DNA from: UM-FILTER-40-17 sp032251335
GTDB lineage: Bacteria > Bacteroidota > Bacteroidia > Flavobacteriales > Flavobacteriaceae
Direction of reading: 5' to 3'
Assembly (NCBI GenBank): GCA_032251335.1
Contig: JAVVDW010000011.1
Span: forward strand, 1-64,000
DNA length: 64,000 bases
Below, one piece after another: positions 15,932 to 24,175 of the stretch (the stretch's first letter is position 1; each line of letters opens with the position of its first letter). The notes under the pieces are model-generated. The model worked only from the letters and a program-made list of their open reading frames with translations. It had not been told where the DNA came from and did not search any database. The translations under genes were made by a program, and so were the position numbers.

Positions 15932-16795
15932 TCAGGCTGCTTTCGTTGCCAACTCCATGTGGTATTTAACCAATCCTTCTATCGGACGTCGTGAGATATT
16001 GCCACATTTTAATCCCATTTCAGCCAATACTTCTTTCAATTCGTCCTGCAGATAGAAAGCGATTGAGCCAATGAAGTGGATAGGCACCTCTTGTGCATCT
16101 TTATATTGCATCACTTGGTTGTTTAAAAACAAGCGCATGCCTTTTTTGATAAGATCTTGGCAGTATTCCTGGTTTTTGTTCTGAATTAAAAACTTGGCAA
16201 ACGTAGCTAAATAAGTATTCGGGTTGGGTTCTTTGTATAGGTTGCGTTTGATGTAATCTGCCGTTAAATCGTAAGTGTTGGACAACTTGTCGGCCATTTC
16301 CTTGGGAATTTTGTTAAAATAATAGTCCCGCAGCAATTGGCGTCCAAAATAGTTTCCGCTACAATCGTCCATGATGATATAGCCTAAGGAAACAACCCGT
16401 TGTTCTATGTCTTTACCATCAAAGTAAGTGCAGTTTGACCCGGTGCCTAAAATACATACGATACTTTTTTCTCCAGGTATCGTAGAAGAATAAATGGCCG
16501 CGTAGGTATCCTCTTTCACATCAATATCGGCATTCTTGAAATAATCCTCAAAAACTTCTTTCAGCATTAAACTGGGTTTGGGCGTACCACAACCTGCACC
16601 GTAAAAGAAAACTTTGGAAACTTTATCTCTGTTTTGGTAAAGTTCAAAATTATTTATGATGCGTTCTTTTATAATCTCGCTAGACAACACAGCCGGGTTC
16701 AACCCGAGCGTTTGTGTTTGAAAAAGCTGTTTTCCCTCTTCATTAAGAGCTATCCAATCGGTCTTGGTGGAACCGCTATCTACAATTAGTATCAT
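15932..16795 (-). CDS. BadF/BadG-type ATPase, N-acetylglucosamine kinase-like
   Basis: A 287-residue protein of the ASKHA (actin/hexokinase) fold. The phosphate-1 loop is IVDSGSTKTDW (3-13) and the phosphate-2 region is CILGTGSNC (about 114-122). In eukaryotes this family includes N-acetylglucosamine kinase; bacterial members are sugar kinases or dehydratase activators. The absence of a Cys-rich activator motif and the position after pfkA and gapA favour a sugar kinase. A hairpin terminator separates it from gapA, so part of its expression may be read-through. Confidence 0.8.
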   Translation of the reverse strand: MILIVDSGSTKTDWIALNEEGKQLFQTQTLGLNPAVLSSEIIKERIINNFELYQNRDKVSKVFFYGAGCGTPKPSLMLKEVFEDYFKNADIDVKEDTYAAIYSSTIPGEKSIVCILGTGSNCTYFDGKDIEQRVVSLGYIIMDDCSGNYFGRQLLRDYYFNKIPKEMADKLSNTYDLTADYIKRNLYKEPNPNTYLATFAKFLIQNKNQEYCQDLIKKGMRLFLNNQVMQYKDAQEVPIHFIGSIAFYLQDELKEVLAEMGLKCGNISRRPIEGLVKYHMELATKAA

Positions 16796-16834
16796 TTTGG
16801 TGGGGTGGGTTTCGTGTAAGTTATCTTGAAATTA

Positions 16835-16873
16835 AAAAAAGCTTGCCGCACAAGGTGTGAGACAAGCTTTTAC
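16835..16873 (-). terminator. Hairpin terminator after gapA
   Basis: On the minus strand AAAAGCTTG (16871-16863) pairs with CAAGCTTTT (16845-16837), with an inner CACAC/GTGCG-type extension, and a T run follows. It lies between gapA and the kinase gene. Confidence 0.8.
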
Positions 16874-16877
16874 ATTT

Positions 16878-17879
16878 TTAAAGCGCGGCCGCGTAAACAG
16901 CAAGGTCAACCAGCTTGTTGGAATAGCCGGCTTCGTTGTCATACCATGAAACAATTTTGAAGAACCTGTCGTTCAATTCGATACCTGCATCTGCATCAAA
17001 AATACTGGTGCGTGCATCGGACACAAAATCTTGCGACACAACCAAGTCTTCAGTATATCCTAAAATACCTTTCAATTCACCCTCAGAAGCGGCTTTAAAG
17101 GCTTTTTTGATTTCTTCATAAGAGGTAGATTTGGCCAAGCGAACCGTTAAATCAACTACAGAAACATCTGCAGTAGGTACGCGAAATGCCATCCCTGTAA
17201 GTTTTCCTTTCAGTTCGGGAATGACCTTGGTCACGGCTACAGCGGCACCTGTACTGGCCGGAATAATGTTTAGCAATGCAGCCCTACCACCTCTAAAATC
17301 TTTTCGAGAAGGTCCATCAACTGTCAATTGTGTTGCCGTAGTGGCGTGAACGGTGGTCATTAAAGCTTCTTCAATTCCGAAATTGTCATTGAGCACTTTG
17401 GCAACGGGTGCCAAACAGTTTGTTGTACAAGAAGCGTTGGAAATGATGTTCTGATCGGCCTTTAGTGATTTGTGGTTGACACCCATCACAAACATAGGCG
17501 CGTCTTTGGAAGGAGCAGAAATCACTACTTTTTTGGCGCCGGCTTTTAAGTGGGCATCTGCGGAATCTAGCGTAGTAAAAATACCGGTACATTCCAAAAC
17601 CACTGTGGCACCAACCGCATCCCATTTTAGGTCGGCAGGATTTCGCTCTGCAGTAATTCTGACTGTTTTACCGTTTACAACCAGATGGCCATCTTTTACT
17701 TCAACTGTACCGTCAAATTTTCCGTGTACAGAGTCATATTTTAGCAAATAAGCCAGATGATCTACTTCTAAAAGGTCGTTAATTCCGACAACTTCAATGT
17801 TATCGCTTTTTGCAATGGCACGGAAAGCCAATCTTCCTATTCTACCAAAACCGTTAATTCCAATTTTTAATGTTGACAT
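16878..17879 (-). CDS. gapA: Glyceraldehyde-3-phosphate dehydrogenase, type I
   Basis: A 333-residue GAPDH that oxidises glyceraldehyde 3-phosphate to 1,3-bisphosphoglycerate with NAD. The NAD-binding N-terminus is IGINGFGRIGRL; the active site is SNASCTTNCLAP with C151 and H178. The start is set at 17879 (MSTLKIGINGFG), because the nine residues upstream are not part of the family. It follows pfkA by 54 bases and is probably co-transcribed, giving a glycolytic unit. Confidence 0.96.
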   Translation of the reverse strand: MSTLKIGINGFGRIGRLAFRAIAKSDNIEVVGINDLLEVDHLAYLLKYDSVHGKFDGTVEVKDGHLVVNGKTVRITAERNPADLKWDAVGATVVLECTGIFTTLDSADAHLKAGAKKVVISAPSKDAPMFVMGVNHKSLKADQNIISNASCTTNCLAPVAKVLNDNFGIEEALMTTVHATTATQLTVDGPSRKDFRGGRAALLNIIPASTGAAVAVTKVIPELKGKLTGMAFRVPTADVSVVDLTVRLAKSTSYEEIKKAFKAASEGELKGILGYTEDLVVSQDFVSDARTSIFDADAGIELNDRFFKIVSWYDNEAGYSNKLVDLAVYAAAL

Positions 17880-17933
17880 AATAATTACATTTAAGATATT
17901 GAGCAATTTTGCTCGGTTGATAATTTATTTTTT

Positions 17934-18920
17934 TTATATTGAGACAATGTTGGAAACGCGCAAAAGTTCGTGGTTAATTTTAGACCTGCCTTTTACAGCT
18001 TCTTCCAAAGGTGTCAAACTCATTTTGGCATCGCGGATACCTACCATATAGTTGGTTTTCCCTTCCAGTAAAGATTCTACAGCCTTGACGCCCATGCGGC
18101 TGGCCAGCACCCTGTCAAAACAAGAAGGTGTTCCGCCGCGTTGAATATGGCCCAGTACAGAAACCCTGACATCATAGAAGGGCAAATGTTCTTCGACATA
18201 ATCTTTTAACTCAAAGACGTTTTTCCCGATTTTATCACCTTCTGCAACCACCACGATGCTCGATGTTTTTCCATTTCTGCGGCTGCGTTCGAGCGATTCG
18301 ACGAGTCTTTCCAAACCGAGGTCTTCCTCGGGTATCAAAATTTCTTCTGCACCTGCACCTACGCCAGCATTCAGTGCAATATGGCCCGCATCGCGTCCCA
18401 TCACCTCTACAAAAAACAAACGGCTGTGAGAACTGGCAGTATCGCGAATTTTATCGATGGCTTCCACCACTGTATTGAGCGCCGTGTCGTAGCCCAAAGT
18501 ATAGTTGGTACCATAAATATCGTTATCTATAGTACCCGGAATACCAATCAGGGGAAAACCGAATTCTTGATTAAAAATGAGTCCGCCCGTAAATGTACCA
18601 TCGCCACCGATAAGCACCAAGGCATCTATATTCTCTTTGCGCAAGTTTTCATAAGCGCGTTTTCTGCCCTCTTCCGTTCTGAAGTCTTTTGAGCGTGCAG
18701 ACATCAATATGGTTCCGCCTTTGTTTATAATATTATTTACACTTCTAGGCCCCATGATTTCATAGTCACCTTCAATCATTCCTTGATATCCTCTGTAGAT
18801 ACCGGCACAAATAATGTTGTGAAAAGCGCACGAGCGCACTACGGCTCGCACTGCTGCATTCATGCCGGGAGAATCGCCTCCTGAGGTCATTACACCTATT
18901 TTTTGTATAGAACTACTCAT
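17934..18920 (-). CDS. pfkA: ATP-dependent 6-phosphofructokinase
   Basis: A 328-residue PfkA, the committed step of glycolysis. Features are GGDSPGMNAAVR (ATP site, 14-25), GGDGTFTGG, PGTIDNDIYGT with the catalytic aspartate, and FVEVMGRDAGHIA for fructose-6-phosphate binding. The Gly in GGDGT and the length are those of the ATP-dependent bacterial enzyme. First gene of the pfkA-gapA unit. Confidence 0.96.
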   Translation of the reverse strand: MSSSIQKIGVMTSGGDSPGMNAAVRAVVRSCAFHNIICAGIYRGYQGMIEGDYEIMGPRSVNNIINKGGTILMSARSKDFRTEEGRKRAYENLRKENIDALVLIGGDGTFTGGLIFNQEFGFPLIGIPGTIDNDIYGTNYTLGYDTALNTVVEAIDKIRDTASSHSRLFFVEVMGRDAGHIALNAGVGAGAEEILIPEEDLGLERLVESLERSRRNGKTSSIVVVAEGDKIGKNVFELKDYVEEHLPFYDVRVSVLGHIQRGGTPSCFDRVLASRMGVKAVESLLEGKTNYMVGIRDAKMSLTPLEEAVKGRSKINHELLRVSNIVSI

Positions 18921-19085
18921 CTATTTTTTTATTTTGGAGTGTAAAACTACCAAAGAATTTTGACTTAATAAAAAAGGTTCTATTATATTTATGAGTTGAC
19001 AACAACTTCAAACGATTTCGTTAATAAATTAAAATTTTCGTTGGTGATTTTTTAACAAATTTGTAATTTGAGTACAGAAAATTCA

Positions 19086-20663
19086 TTAAGGAGCCGGTTT
19101 GTCAACCACCAATCTTTTGTCGCGATTTGCAATTTCCCAAGCGGTATGAAAAACAAGTCTGGCTCGGGTTTCCAACAAGTCGTAACGAATCTTGTCGGGT
19201 GTATCGCTCACCTTGTGATAGTCTTCATGTGTGCCGTTGAAATAAAAAATAATGGGCACATTGTGTTTGGCAAAATTGTAGTGGTCTGACCGATAGTAGA
19301 ATTGATTGGGGTCGTTTTCGTCGTTGTAAGTGTAGTCTAACTCTATATTCACATACTTTTTGTTCACTTCTTCAGACAATTGATGGAGTTCTGAGCTCAA
19401 CTTGTCTGAACCTATCAAATACACATAATTGTCCGATCCGGACCTTTTGGGGTCTGTTCGGCCTATCATATCGATATTCAAGTCAGCCACCGTATTTTCC
19501 ATGGGAAATACCGGATTTTGGCTGTAATACTCAGAACCCAATAAACCTTTTTCTTCTCCGGTTACATTCAGAAAAACTACGGAGCGCTTGGGCCTGTATC
19601 CGGATGCCACTGCTTTTGAAAATGCTTCGGCTATTTCTAAAACGGCTACGGTGCCGGAACCGTCATCGTCTGCACCGTTGTTTATTTGACCATCGGGCGC
19701 TATGCCGATATGATCGAGGTGCGAGCTGATGACCACGTATTCGTCCGGAAATTCTGTACCTTTAACATAGGCAATCACATTTTCAGAATCCACCGTCTCT
19801 GTATCATTAGTAAGCGAGATGTTTGCATTTTCAACAACTTTTGCACTTGCAGATGCCTTTTCGATATCACTAAAAATAGCTTTGGCTGCATTTTCACTCA
19901 GATACCAATTGAAAAAAGAATCCACATTGCCGGTTAGGCTGATGCTTCCTCCTCCGGTGGCGGCCAATCTTTTGGTGTATTGAAATCTGGAAGAAAGCCG
20001 AGGCCAATAGTTTTTATCCATGACCAAGATGCCCAAAGCTCCTTTTTGTTTGGCAACTTCCATGCGCGCCCTGTTGGCCGGTCTGAAATTGGACCATTCT
20101 GAGGGTTCTTTGGTGCCACTCACTACATAGGTGCCATCTGCAAGTTTGGGTTCGCCAGCCCTGACCAATACGATTTTGCCCTTGACATCCAGCCCGGTGT
20201 AGTCGCTATATGCAGGAGATTCAATTCCGTAACCGGCAAAAACCAATTCGGCATTGTTCAAACTCAAATCTTGAGAGGCACCCACCGGAACAAAATCTTC
20301 GCCCAATACAAAGCTTTGGTTTTCTGTATGAAAACTCGCTTCGGGAAGTTTGTTGAGTACCAAAGGTACGGGTTGAAAGTAGGTTTGGAGTGATTCGGGA
20401 TGTGGGATATTAAACTTTTGATAATGCGAGCGCAGGTAGTTTACAGCTTTTTTTTGACCGGGTTTGCCCGTTTCGCGTCCTTCAAATTCATCAGATGCGT
20501 AAATGTAAAGATGTGTTTTGAGGTCCTCAGAAGTAATGGTAGCGGCAAAATCTTCAACACTTTTGGGTTCGATTTGCTGTGTGACAACGGCTTGGTTTGC
20601 TTCTTTGGACGAATTGCAAGAAAAAGCAATCCCAAACGCCAATAAAATGCTAAGTTTGTTCAT
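19086..20663 (-). CDS. M28-family metallopeptidase lipoprotein with PA domain
   Basis: A 525-residue exported lipoprotein (lipobox AFSC, Cys16). A PA-type insert (about 130-260) precedes the M28 zinc aminopeptidase domain. Metal and catalytic residues are visible: SSHLDHIG (His, Asp), NGADDDGSG (bridging Asp), TGEEKGLLG (Glu pair), NIDMIGR (Asp) and SDHYNFA (His). It probably trims peptides on the cell surface or in the periplasm. It is monocistronic, with a TATTTTTG box upstream. Confidence 0.92.
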   Translation of the reverse strand: MNKLSILLAFGIAFSCNSSKEANQAVVTQQIEPKSVEDFAATITSEDLKTHLYIYASDEFEGRETGKPGQKKAVNYLRSHYQKFNIPHPESLQTYFQPVPLVLNKLPEASFHTENQSFVLGEDFVPVGASQDLSLNNAELVFAGYGIESPAYSDYTGLDVKGKIVLVRAGEPKLADGTYVVSGTKEPSEWSNFRPANRARMEVAKQKGALGILVMDKNYWPRLSSRFQYTKRLAATGGGSISLTGNVDSFFNWYLSENAAKAIFSDIEKASASAKVVENANISLTNDTETVDSENVIAYVKGTEFPDEYVVISSHLDHIGIAPDGQINNGADDDGSGTVAVLEIAEAFSKAVASGYRPKRSVVFLNVTGEEKGLLGSEYYSQNPVFPMENTVADLNIDMIGRTDPKRSGSDNYVYLIGSDKLSSELHQLSEEVNKKYVNIELDYTYNDENDPNQFYYRSDHYNFAKHNVPIIFYFNGTHEDYHKVSDTPDKIRYDLLETRARLVFHTAWEIANRDKRLVVDKPAP

Positions 20664-20686
20664 GTGATTTGATAATTTTTAGAAAT

Positions 20687-20694
20687 CAAAAATA
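20687..20694 (-). promoter_or_regulatory. -7 promoter element TATTTTTG for the M28 peptidase
   Basis: TATTTTTG on the minus strand, 24 bases before the ATG, is a perfect TAnnTTTG match. The -33 element is not clear. Confidence 0.5.
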
Positions 20695-20773
20695 ACTAAA
20701 TTTAATAGTTAAATTTTCATAATTCTTTTATAAGATTTGATTTGTTTAAACGTTCCTACAATAAAGTAATATT

Positions 20774-21439
20774 ATGAACCTACGCTTGATTCCTTTTTTT
20801 TTAACCTTGCTAAGCTTTTCAGCATTCGGTCAGGCCATCAACAAAGTGGATGCTGAAGGAAAACGCCATGGGAAGTGGCAAAAAAATTATGAGAAATCAA
20901 ATCAAATTCGCTACCGTGGTCAGTTTCACCACGGCAAAGAAGTGGGGCTGTTCGAATATTTTGATCTCAAGAAGAACAAACATCCTTACCTCACTCGTCA
21001 GTTCAACGATACCAACCGTATCGCCATAGTCAGTTATTTTTTGCCGGAAAACGGTGCCATCGTGAGTCGCGGAAAAATGCTGGATAGTTTGAAAATAGGG
21101 CTTTGGGTATATTATCATAAAAACACCAATGACACTTTGATGATTGAAACCTATCAAGACAATCAATTGACCGGCGTGCGCAAAATCTTTTTCCCAAATG
21201 GAAAACCTACTGAAATTTCATATTTTGAGAACAACTTGCTGCAAGGAAAAACGGAAACTTTTGACGAAGAAGGCGACAAACTCTCCGAATTGCACTACAA
21301 AGACGGACTTTTAGACGGAAAAGCTGTTTATTTTAAAGAGGGAAAAATCATTATTGAAGGGCAATACAAAGAAGACAAGCGCGTAGGCACTTGGTATTAT
21401 TACGATGATGGTGTTTTGATAGAAACCAAACACTTTTAA
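20774..21439 (+). CDS. Exported MORN-repeat (YwqK-like) protein
   Basis: A 221-residue protein with a signal peptide (cleaved after SAFGQ). It then has repeating MORN-type units: G-x-W/Y-x(n)-G-x-x-x-G-x-W-x-Y-Y, for example GKWQKNYEK, GLWVYYHK, GVRKIFFPNGK, GKAVYFKEGK and GTWYYYDDG. This pattern is often annotated as 'YwqK-family antitoxin', but no toxin partner is next to it. Role unknown; probably a periplasmic or surface scaffold. Confidence 0.78.
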   Translation: MNLRLIPFFLTLLSFSAFGQAINKVDAEGKRHGKWQKNYEKSNQIRYRGQFHHGKEVGLFEYFDLKKNKHPYLTRQFNDTNRIAIVSYFLPENGAIVSRGKMLDSLKIGLWVYYHKNTNDTLMIETYQDNQLTGVRKIFFPNGKPTEISYFENNLLQGKTETFDEEGDKLSELHYKDGLLDGKAVYFKEGKIIIEGQYKEDKRVGTWYYYDDGVLIETKHF

Positions 21440-21521
21440 TCTTTAGTTGTTTGAGATTTGTGTTTTAGACATTTAGCCTACTTTTCACTTATCGAAGTTT
21501 TGTAAGGGTCTTACTTTAGTA

Positions 21522-22127
21522 TTACGCACTGATTTGGTGTTCAGGACAGTCCAATCGGATTTCAGATTGGGCAAGTTTTGTTTTGAGTAAATTGCAATAA
21601 TGAGTTCCGTTTTTGACATTGTAAAACGAGCATGTAAAACACATTCTTTGAATGGTAATGATGCCTAATCTGTTTAAGTCGTAAATCAATTTCAGTAGCC
21701 CATTAAGCATTATTTCTTTTTGTTCTTGTGTTAGTTTTTCAATGGGTTGTTCTATGGAAGAAGCAAAGAATGATGCTTTTATAGCAATTTTTTCCCCTTC
21801 ATCAGTAAGCGAAAGGGAATAGCTTCTTGTGTCAATAGGGTCCGTTTTTTTTACAACTAAATCTTTGGCAAGTAAAACCCTTACGCTGTCGCTAATAGTG
21901 GCTTTTGTCATATTAAACTCGTCTGCCAAATACCCCACTTTGCATTTTTCTGACGTATGAAAGTGAATAAAAATTAAGATTTGAATTTGAATAGGGCTTA
22001 ATGAGATTTCTTTACTTTCATTCCATAGCAAGACTCTAAACGCTTCCGAAATTCGTTCCAAAGCCACCACAATGCGGCTTTCAATTTTTTGGTTTTGATC
22101 GTTTAGATTAAAAGATGAATGCTTCAT
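21522..22127 (-). CDS. MarR-family regulator with C-terminal four-cysteine cluster
   Basis: A 201-residue transcription regulator. Residues about 40-110 form the winged helix-turn-helix (KVGYLADEFNMTKATISDSVRVLLAKDLV, then the wing DPIDTRSYSLSLT). The extra C-terminus carries C163-x2-C166-x11-C178-x15-C194 with H197. That is a likely metal or iron-sulfur site, giving a redox- or NO-responsive switch (inference). It is the last gene of a coupled operon (ATGA overlap with the hemoglobin gene). The palindromes at 22799-22809, 23602-23614 and 23914-23932 are its probable operators. Confidence 0.82.
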   Translation of the reverse strand: MKHSSFNLNDQNQKIESRIVVALERISEAFRVLLWNESKEISLSPIQIQILIFIHFHTSEKCKVGYLADEFNMTKATISDSVRVLLAKDLVVKKTDPIDTRSYSLSLTDEGEKIAIKASFFASSIEQPIEKLTQEQKEIMLNGLLKLIYDLNRLGIITIQRMCFTCSFYNVKNGTHYCNLLKTKLAQSEIRLDCPEHQISA

Positions 22128-22498
22128 ACAGTTTGGATATTGTGTAACATTAATCGGGCAATATTATCGGCTCTTGATTTTGCTTCATTTGCTTTCTCGC
22201 CCAAAAAAAGTTCATCTAGGGTTTCCGTAAATAAACGAAGCCATTCTGAAAATTCTTTATCGGTCATTTCTGTTAGTTTGCTCAACGCTATGTGTTTTTG
22301 CATAGGATTACCCGAAAAGCTGTGTTCCCCTAACAAGATACTAGCCCAAAAGGAATACATTTTTGGAAGATGGGTTTCCCAATTCACTTTGGCTACATCA
22401 TCAAAAATATAACCCAAAACAGCATTGTTTCTTACTTTACCGTAAAAAGTATTTACCAATAACTCTATATCCTTTCGGTTTGTGATGTCTGACTTCAT
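22124..22498 (-). CDS. Group III truncated hemoglobin
   Basis: A 124-residue globin of the short 2-on-2 type. Visible are YIFDDVAKVNW-HLPKMYSFWASILLG and the proximal histidine H69 in MQKHIALSKLT. Group III members bind O2 or NO, and roles in microaerobic or nitrosative stress are proposed. The start at 22498 is fixed by the ATGA overlap with the DUF2024 stop; the longer frame would extend into that gene. Its stop in turn overlaps the marR start (ATGA). Confidence 0.88.
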   Translation of the reverse strand: MKSDITNRKDIELLVNTFYGKVRNNAVLGYIFDDVAKVNWETHLPKMYSFWASILLGEHSFSGNPMQKHIALSKLTEMTDKEFSEWLRLFTETLDELFLGEKANEAKSRADNIARLMLHNIQTV

Positions 22499-22758
22499 TG
22501 GCAATTTTCCATTTCTAAGATAAAATATCCTTTTTGTTTGATTTCTGTTTCCCACTGAGGTCTCACGGTTTCAATGTGGCAAAAGCTACATTCTTTTGAT
22601 GTTAAGGGTTGTCCGTCTTGTCCTTTGGTTTTTAAGTAATCTCTACCATAACCGTAAATTACGGTAGTGTCTTTAATTTCTTCAGGAGCGATTATGTCAA
22701 AGTGCATCACGCTACCGTCTTTTTTTGTTACATAGGTGTCCCAAACAGCTACTTTCAT
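22495..22758 (-). CDS. DUF2024 family protein
   Basis: An 87-residue cytosolic protein beginning MKVAVWDTYVTKKDGSVMHFDII, the hallmark of DUF2024. It has a C-S-F-C-H motif (about 68-72). This resembles a heme c site, but no export signal is present, so metal or redox chemistry is more likely. Function is unknown. It is the first gene of the coupled DUF2024-hemoglobin-marR unit, with a promoter at 22793-22824. Confidence 0.85.
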   Translation of the reverse strand: MKVAVWDTYVTKKDGSVMHFDIIAPEEIKDTTVIYGYGRDYLKTKGQDGQPLTSKECSFCHIETVRPQWETEIKQKGYFILEMENCQ

Positions 22759-22786
22759 TTCTGTATTTTTTTTGATAACAAATAAA

Positions 22787-22824
22787 GCCCTGCAAAGATA
22801 GGAATCCTAACTTTACAGGGCAAA
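22787..22824 (-). promoter_or_regulatory. Promoter, operator and hairpin upstream of DUF2024
   Basis: Minus strand: -33 TTTG (22824-22821), a 20-base spacer and -7 TATCTTTG (22800-22793). The palindrome TAGGAATCCTA (22799-22809) lies in the spacer and touches the -7 box. The wider inverted repeat 22787-22821 (GCCCTGTAAAG...CTTTGCAGGGC) could also form a transcript hairpin just after the stop of the upstream gene, so one sequence may end one transcript and control the next. Confidence 0.7.
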
Positions 22825-22830
22825 AAAATA

Positions 22831-23553
22831 TTACTTTACTTTATAGGGTAGCGTCAAATCGCCACTAGCTACTGAATAAACTTTATAAACACCAAGCATG
22901 GGTTTGTCTCTGCCACCGTCTGTATTTACTTGCATATAGGCTGCAACTCCATCATAAGAAAAATCCGTTTTGTGGTTCATTCGATAATCGGGAACAACCA
23001 CTTTTATTGTATTTTCTTTTGTGATGACTTGAAAGCCTGGTGAGTCCATATACATTGGCATTCCGGGATTGGTTGGTGGTAAAACCACGCTTGTGTCTTT
23101 CGGGTCGAATTGTTTTACTGCCAAACCACCTTCCACACGTTTGTCTTTGGTTAAGATTACCCAATGCGAATGCCAAATAATGCCGTCATTGGCAAAATTT
23201 CGGTCAGTGTTTTCATCCCAAAGTGGTGTGTCGTCAAAGTCGGGATGGGAAGTAAGGGCAAGAGCTACTATGCCTTCAGTATCACTAAATCCAACATCCG
23301 TTGGTTTCAAGGAAGTTGGGAATACGTAACCCAAAACAGGTGCTCCATTTAGTTGTCCTGCTGGTGTTGGCGTTGTTTTTCCAGCTGTTCCTTTTACGGT
23401 AATTTCCCAAATGGTAGCCGCAATGTCAACCGAGTGTTTTACGCTCACACTTTTAATTTGTAAATCGTCATTGTTGTAGCTTTCACATTTTTCGCAAGCA
23501 TAGATTTGAACTGCGAAAAACGAAAGTCCGAGAAGAATAAATAATTGCTTCAT
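22831..23553 (-). CDS. Exported protein of unknown function
   Basis: A 240-residue protein with a signal peptide ending near QIYA, immediately followed by C20-x2-C23. The weak lipobox-like IYAC leaves lipidation possible. The body is mostly beta-predicted, with conserved-looking segments HPDFDDTPLWDENTDRNF and GIIWHSHWVIL, whose H-S-H could bind a metal. I do not recognise the family. It shares the palindromic operator with its neighbours, so it is likely part of the same stress response. Confidence 0.75.
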   Translation of the reverse strand: MKQLFILLGLSFFAVQIYACEKCESYNNDDLQIKSVSVKHSVDIAATIWEITVKGTAGKTTPTPAGQLNGAPVLGYVFPTSLKPTDVGFSDTEGIVALALTSHPDFDDTPLWDENTDRNFANDGIIWHSHWVILTKDKRVEGGLAVKQFDPKDTSVVLPPTNPGMPMYMDSPGFQVITKENTIKVVVPDYRMNHKTDFSYDGVAAYMQVNTDGGRDKPMLGVYKVYSVASGDLTLPYKVK

Positions 23554-23582
23554 TTTTTTGAATTTTAATAGTTAAAATTAAG

Positions 23583-23614
23583 TTAGAAGTCTTAACGTAA
23601 ATTAGGACTCCTAA
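23583..23614 (-). promoter_or_regulatory. Two operator copies upstream of the 22831-23553 gene
   Basis: TTAGGACTCCTAA (23602-23614) is a perfect 6+1+6 palindrome. TTAGAAGTCTTAA (23583-23595) is a degenerate copy with its centre 19 bases away, close to two helical turns. A weak -7, TAATTTTA, may lie at 23580-23573. Both resemble the sites at 22799 and 23917. Confidence 0.65.
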
Positions 23615-23632
23615 CTTTTAATGAGAAATTTT

Positions 23633-23866
23633 TTAGCCTTTTACCTCAGCCATAGATGCTCCAAAATTGATGTGCAATACATTTTCGTTTGGTGTTAGCA
23701 AAGCTGGAACAGATTTGACACCCGCTTTTTCCGCTTCTGCAATTCGGTTACGGTTTTCACCAATGTGAACACGTTCTACGTTGTCAACACCAATTAGGTT
23801 AACGATGTCGTGCTCCGCACTCACACACACTGGACATCCTGCGTGATAGAAAATTGATTTTGCCAT
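23633..23866 (-). CDS. Thioredoxin-fold (glutaredoxin-like) small protein
   Basis: A 77-residue thioredoxin-fold protein with the active-site C-P-V-C (about 11-14) after SIFYHAG, and the cis-proline segment SVPALLT. The size and layout match glutaredoxin-like thiol oxidoreductases. No signal peptide, so it acts in the cytosol. It heads the cluster and has a full promoter with the best operator copy at 23908-23938. Confidence 0.8.
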   Translation of the reverse strand: MAKSIFYHAGCPVCVSAEHDIVNLIGVDNVERVHIGENRNRIAEAEKAGVKSVPALLTPNENVLHINFGASMAEVKG

Positions 23867-23907
23867 TTGATTACTGTTTTAAATTGTGATTTGCATTATT
23901 GCTGACA

Positions 23908-23938
23908 CAAATATAGTAAGGATTCCTTACTAAACAAA
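23908..23938 (-). promoter_or_regulatory. Promoter with 19-bp operator in the spacer (glutaredoxin-like gene)
   Basis: Minus strand: -33 TTTG (23938-23935), a 19-base spacer and -7 TATATTTG (23915-23908). The spacer contains almost all of the perfect palindrome TAGTAAGGATTCCTTACTA (23914-23932, 9+1+9). A repressor bound here would block polymerase directly. Confidence 0.8.
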
Positions 23939-24085
23939 TTATTTTGAGAATTCATTAAGAATATTTAGTAAATCATTGGTACTCGGTAAGAAGAAGTAAC
24001 TAAAAAATTGAATTAATTTAGTCGTCTTTCTAAATTTTTATTTAATTAAATATTTTCTTAAGACCTGCAAACAGCTAATAAAAGT
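23939..24085. other. Intergenic remainder between the redox cluster and asnB
   Basis: AT-rich sequence with no recognised frame, RNA or repeat beyond the flanking promoter and terminator. Confidence 0.5.
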
Positions 24086-24114
24086 AAAGCGCTACATGGA
24101 GAATGTAGCGCTTT
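24086..24114 (-). terminator. Hairpin downstream of asnB
   Basis: A perfect 12-base stem, AAAGCGCTACAT (24086-24097) and ATGTAGCGCTTT (24103-24114), with a 5-base loop. On the minus strand it is followed by ACTTTTATT, only a modest T-run. It lies about 60 bases past the asnB stop. Confidence 0.65.
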
Positions 24115-24175
24115 CTAACAATACTAAACTAACTAAACAACTATTTATGCACACAAATAGTCGATAGTTTTTTTT

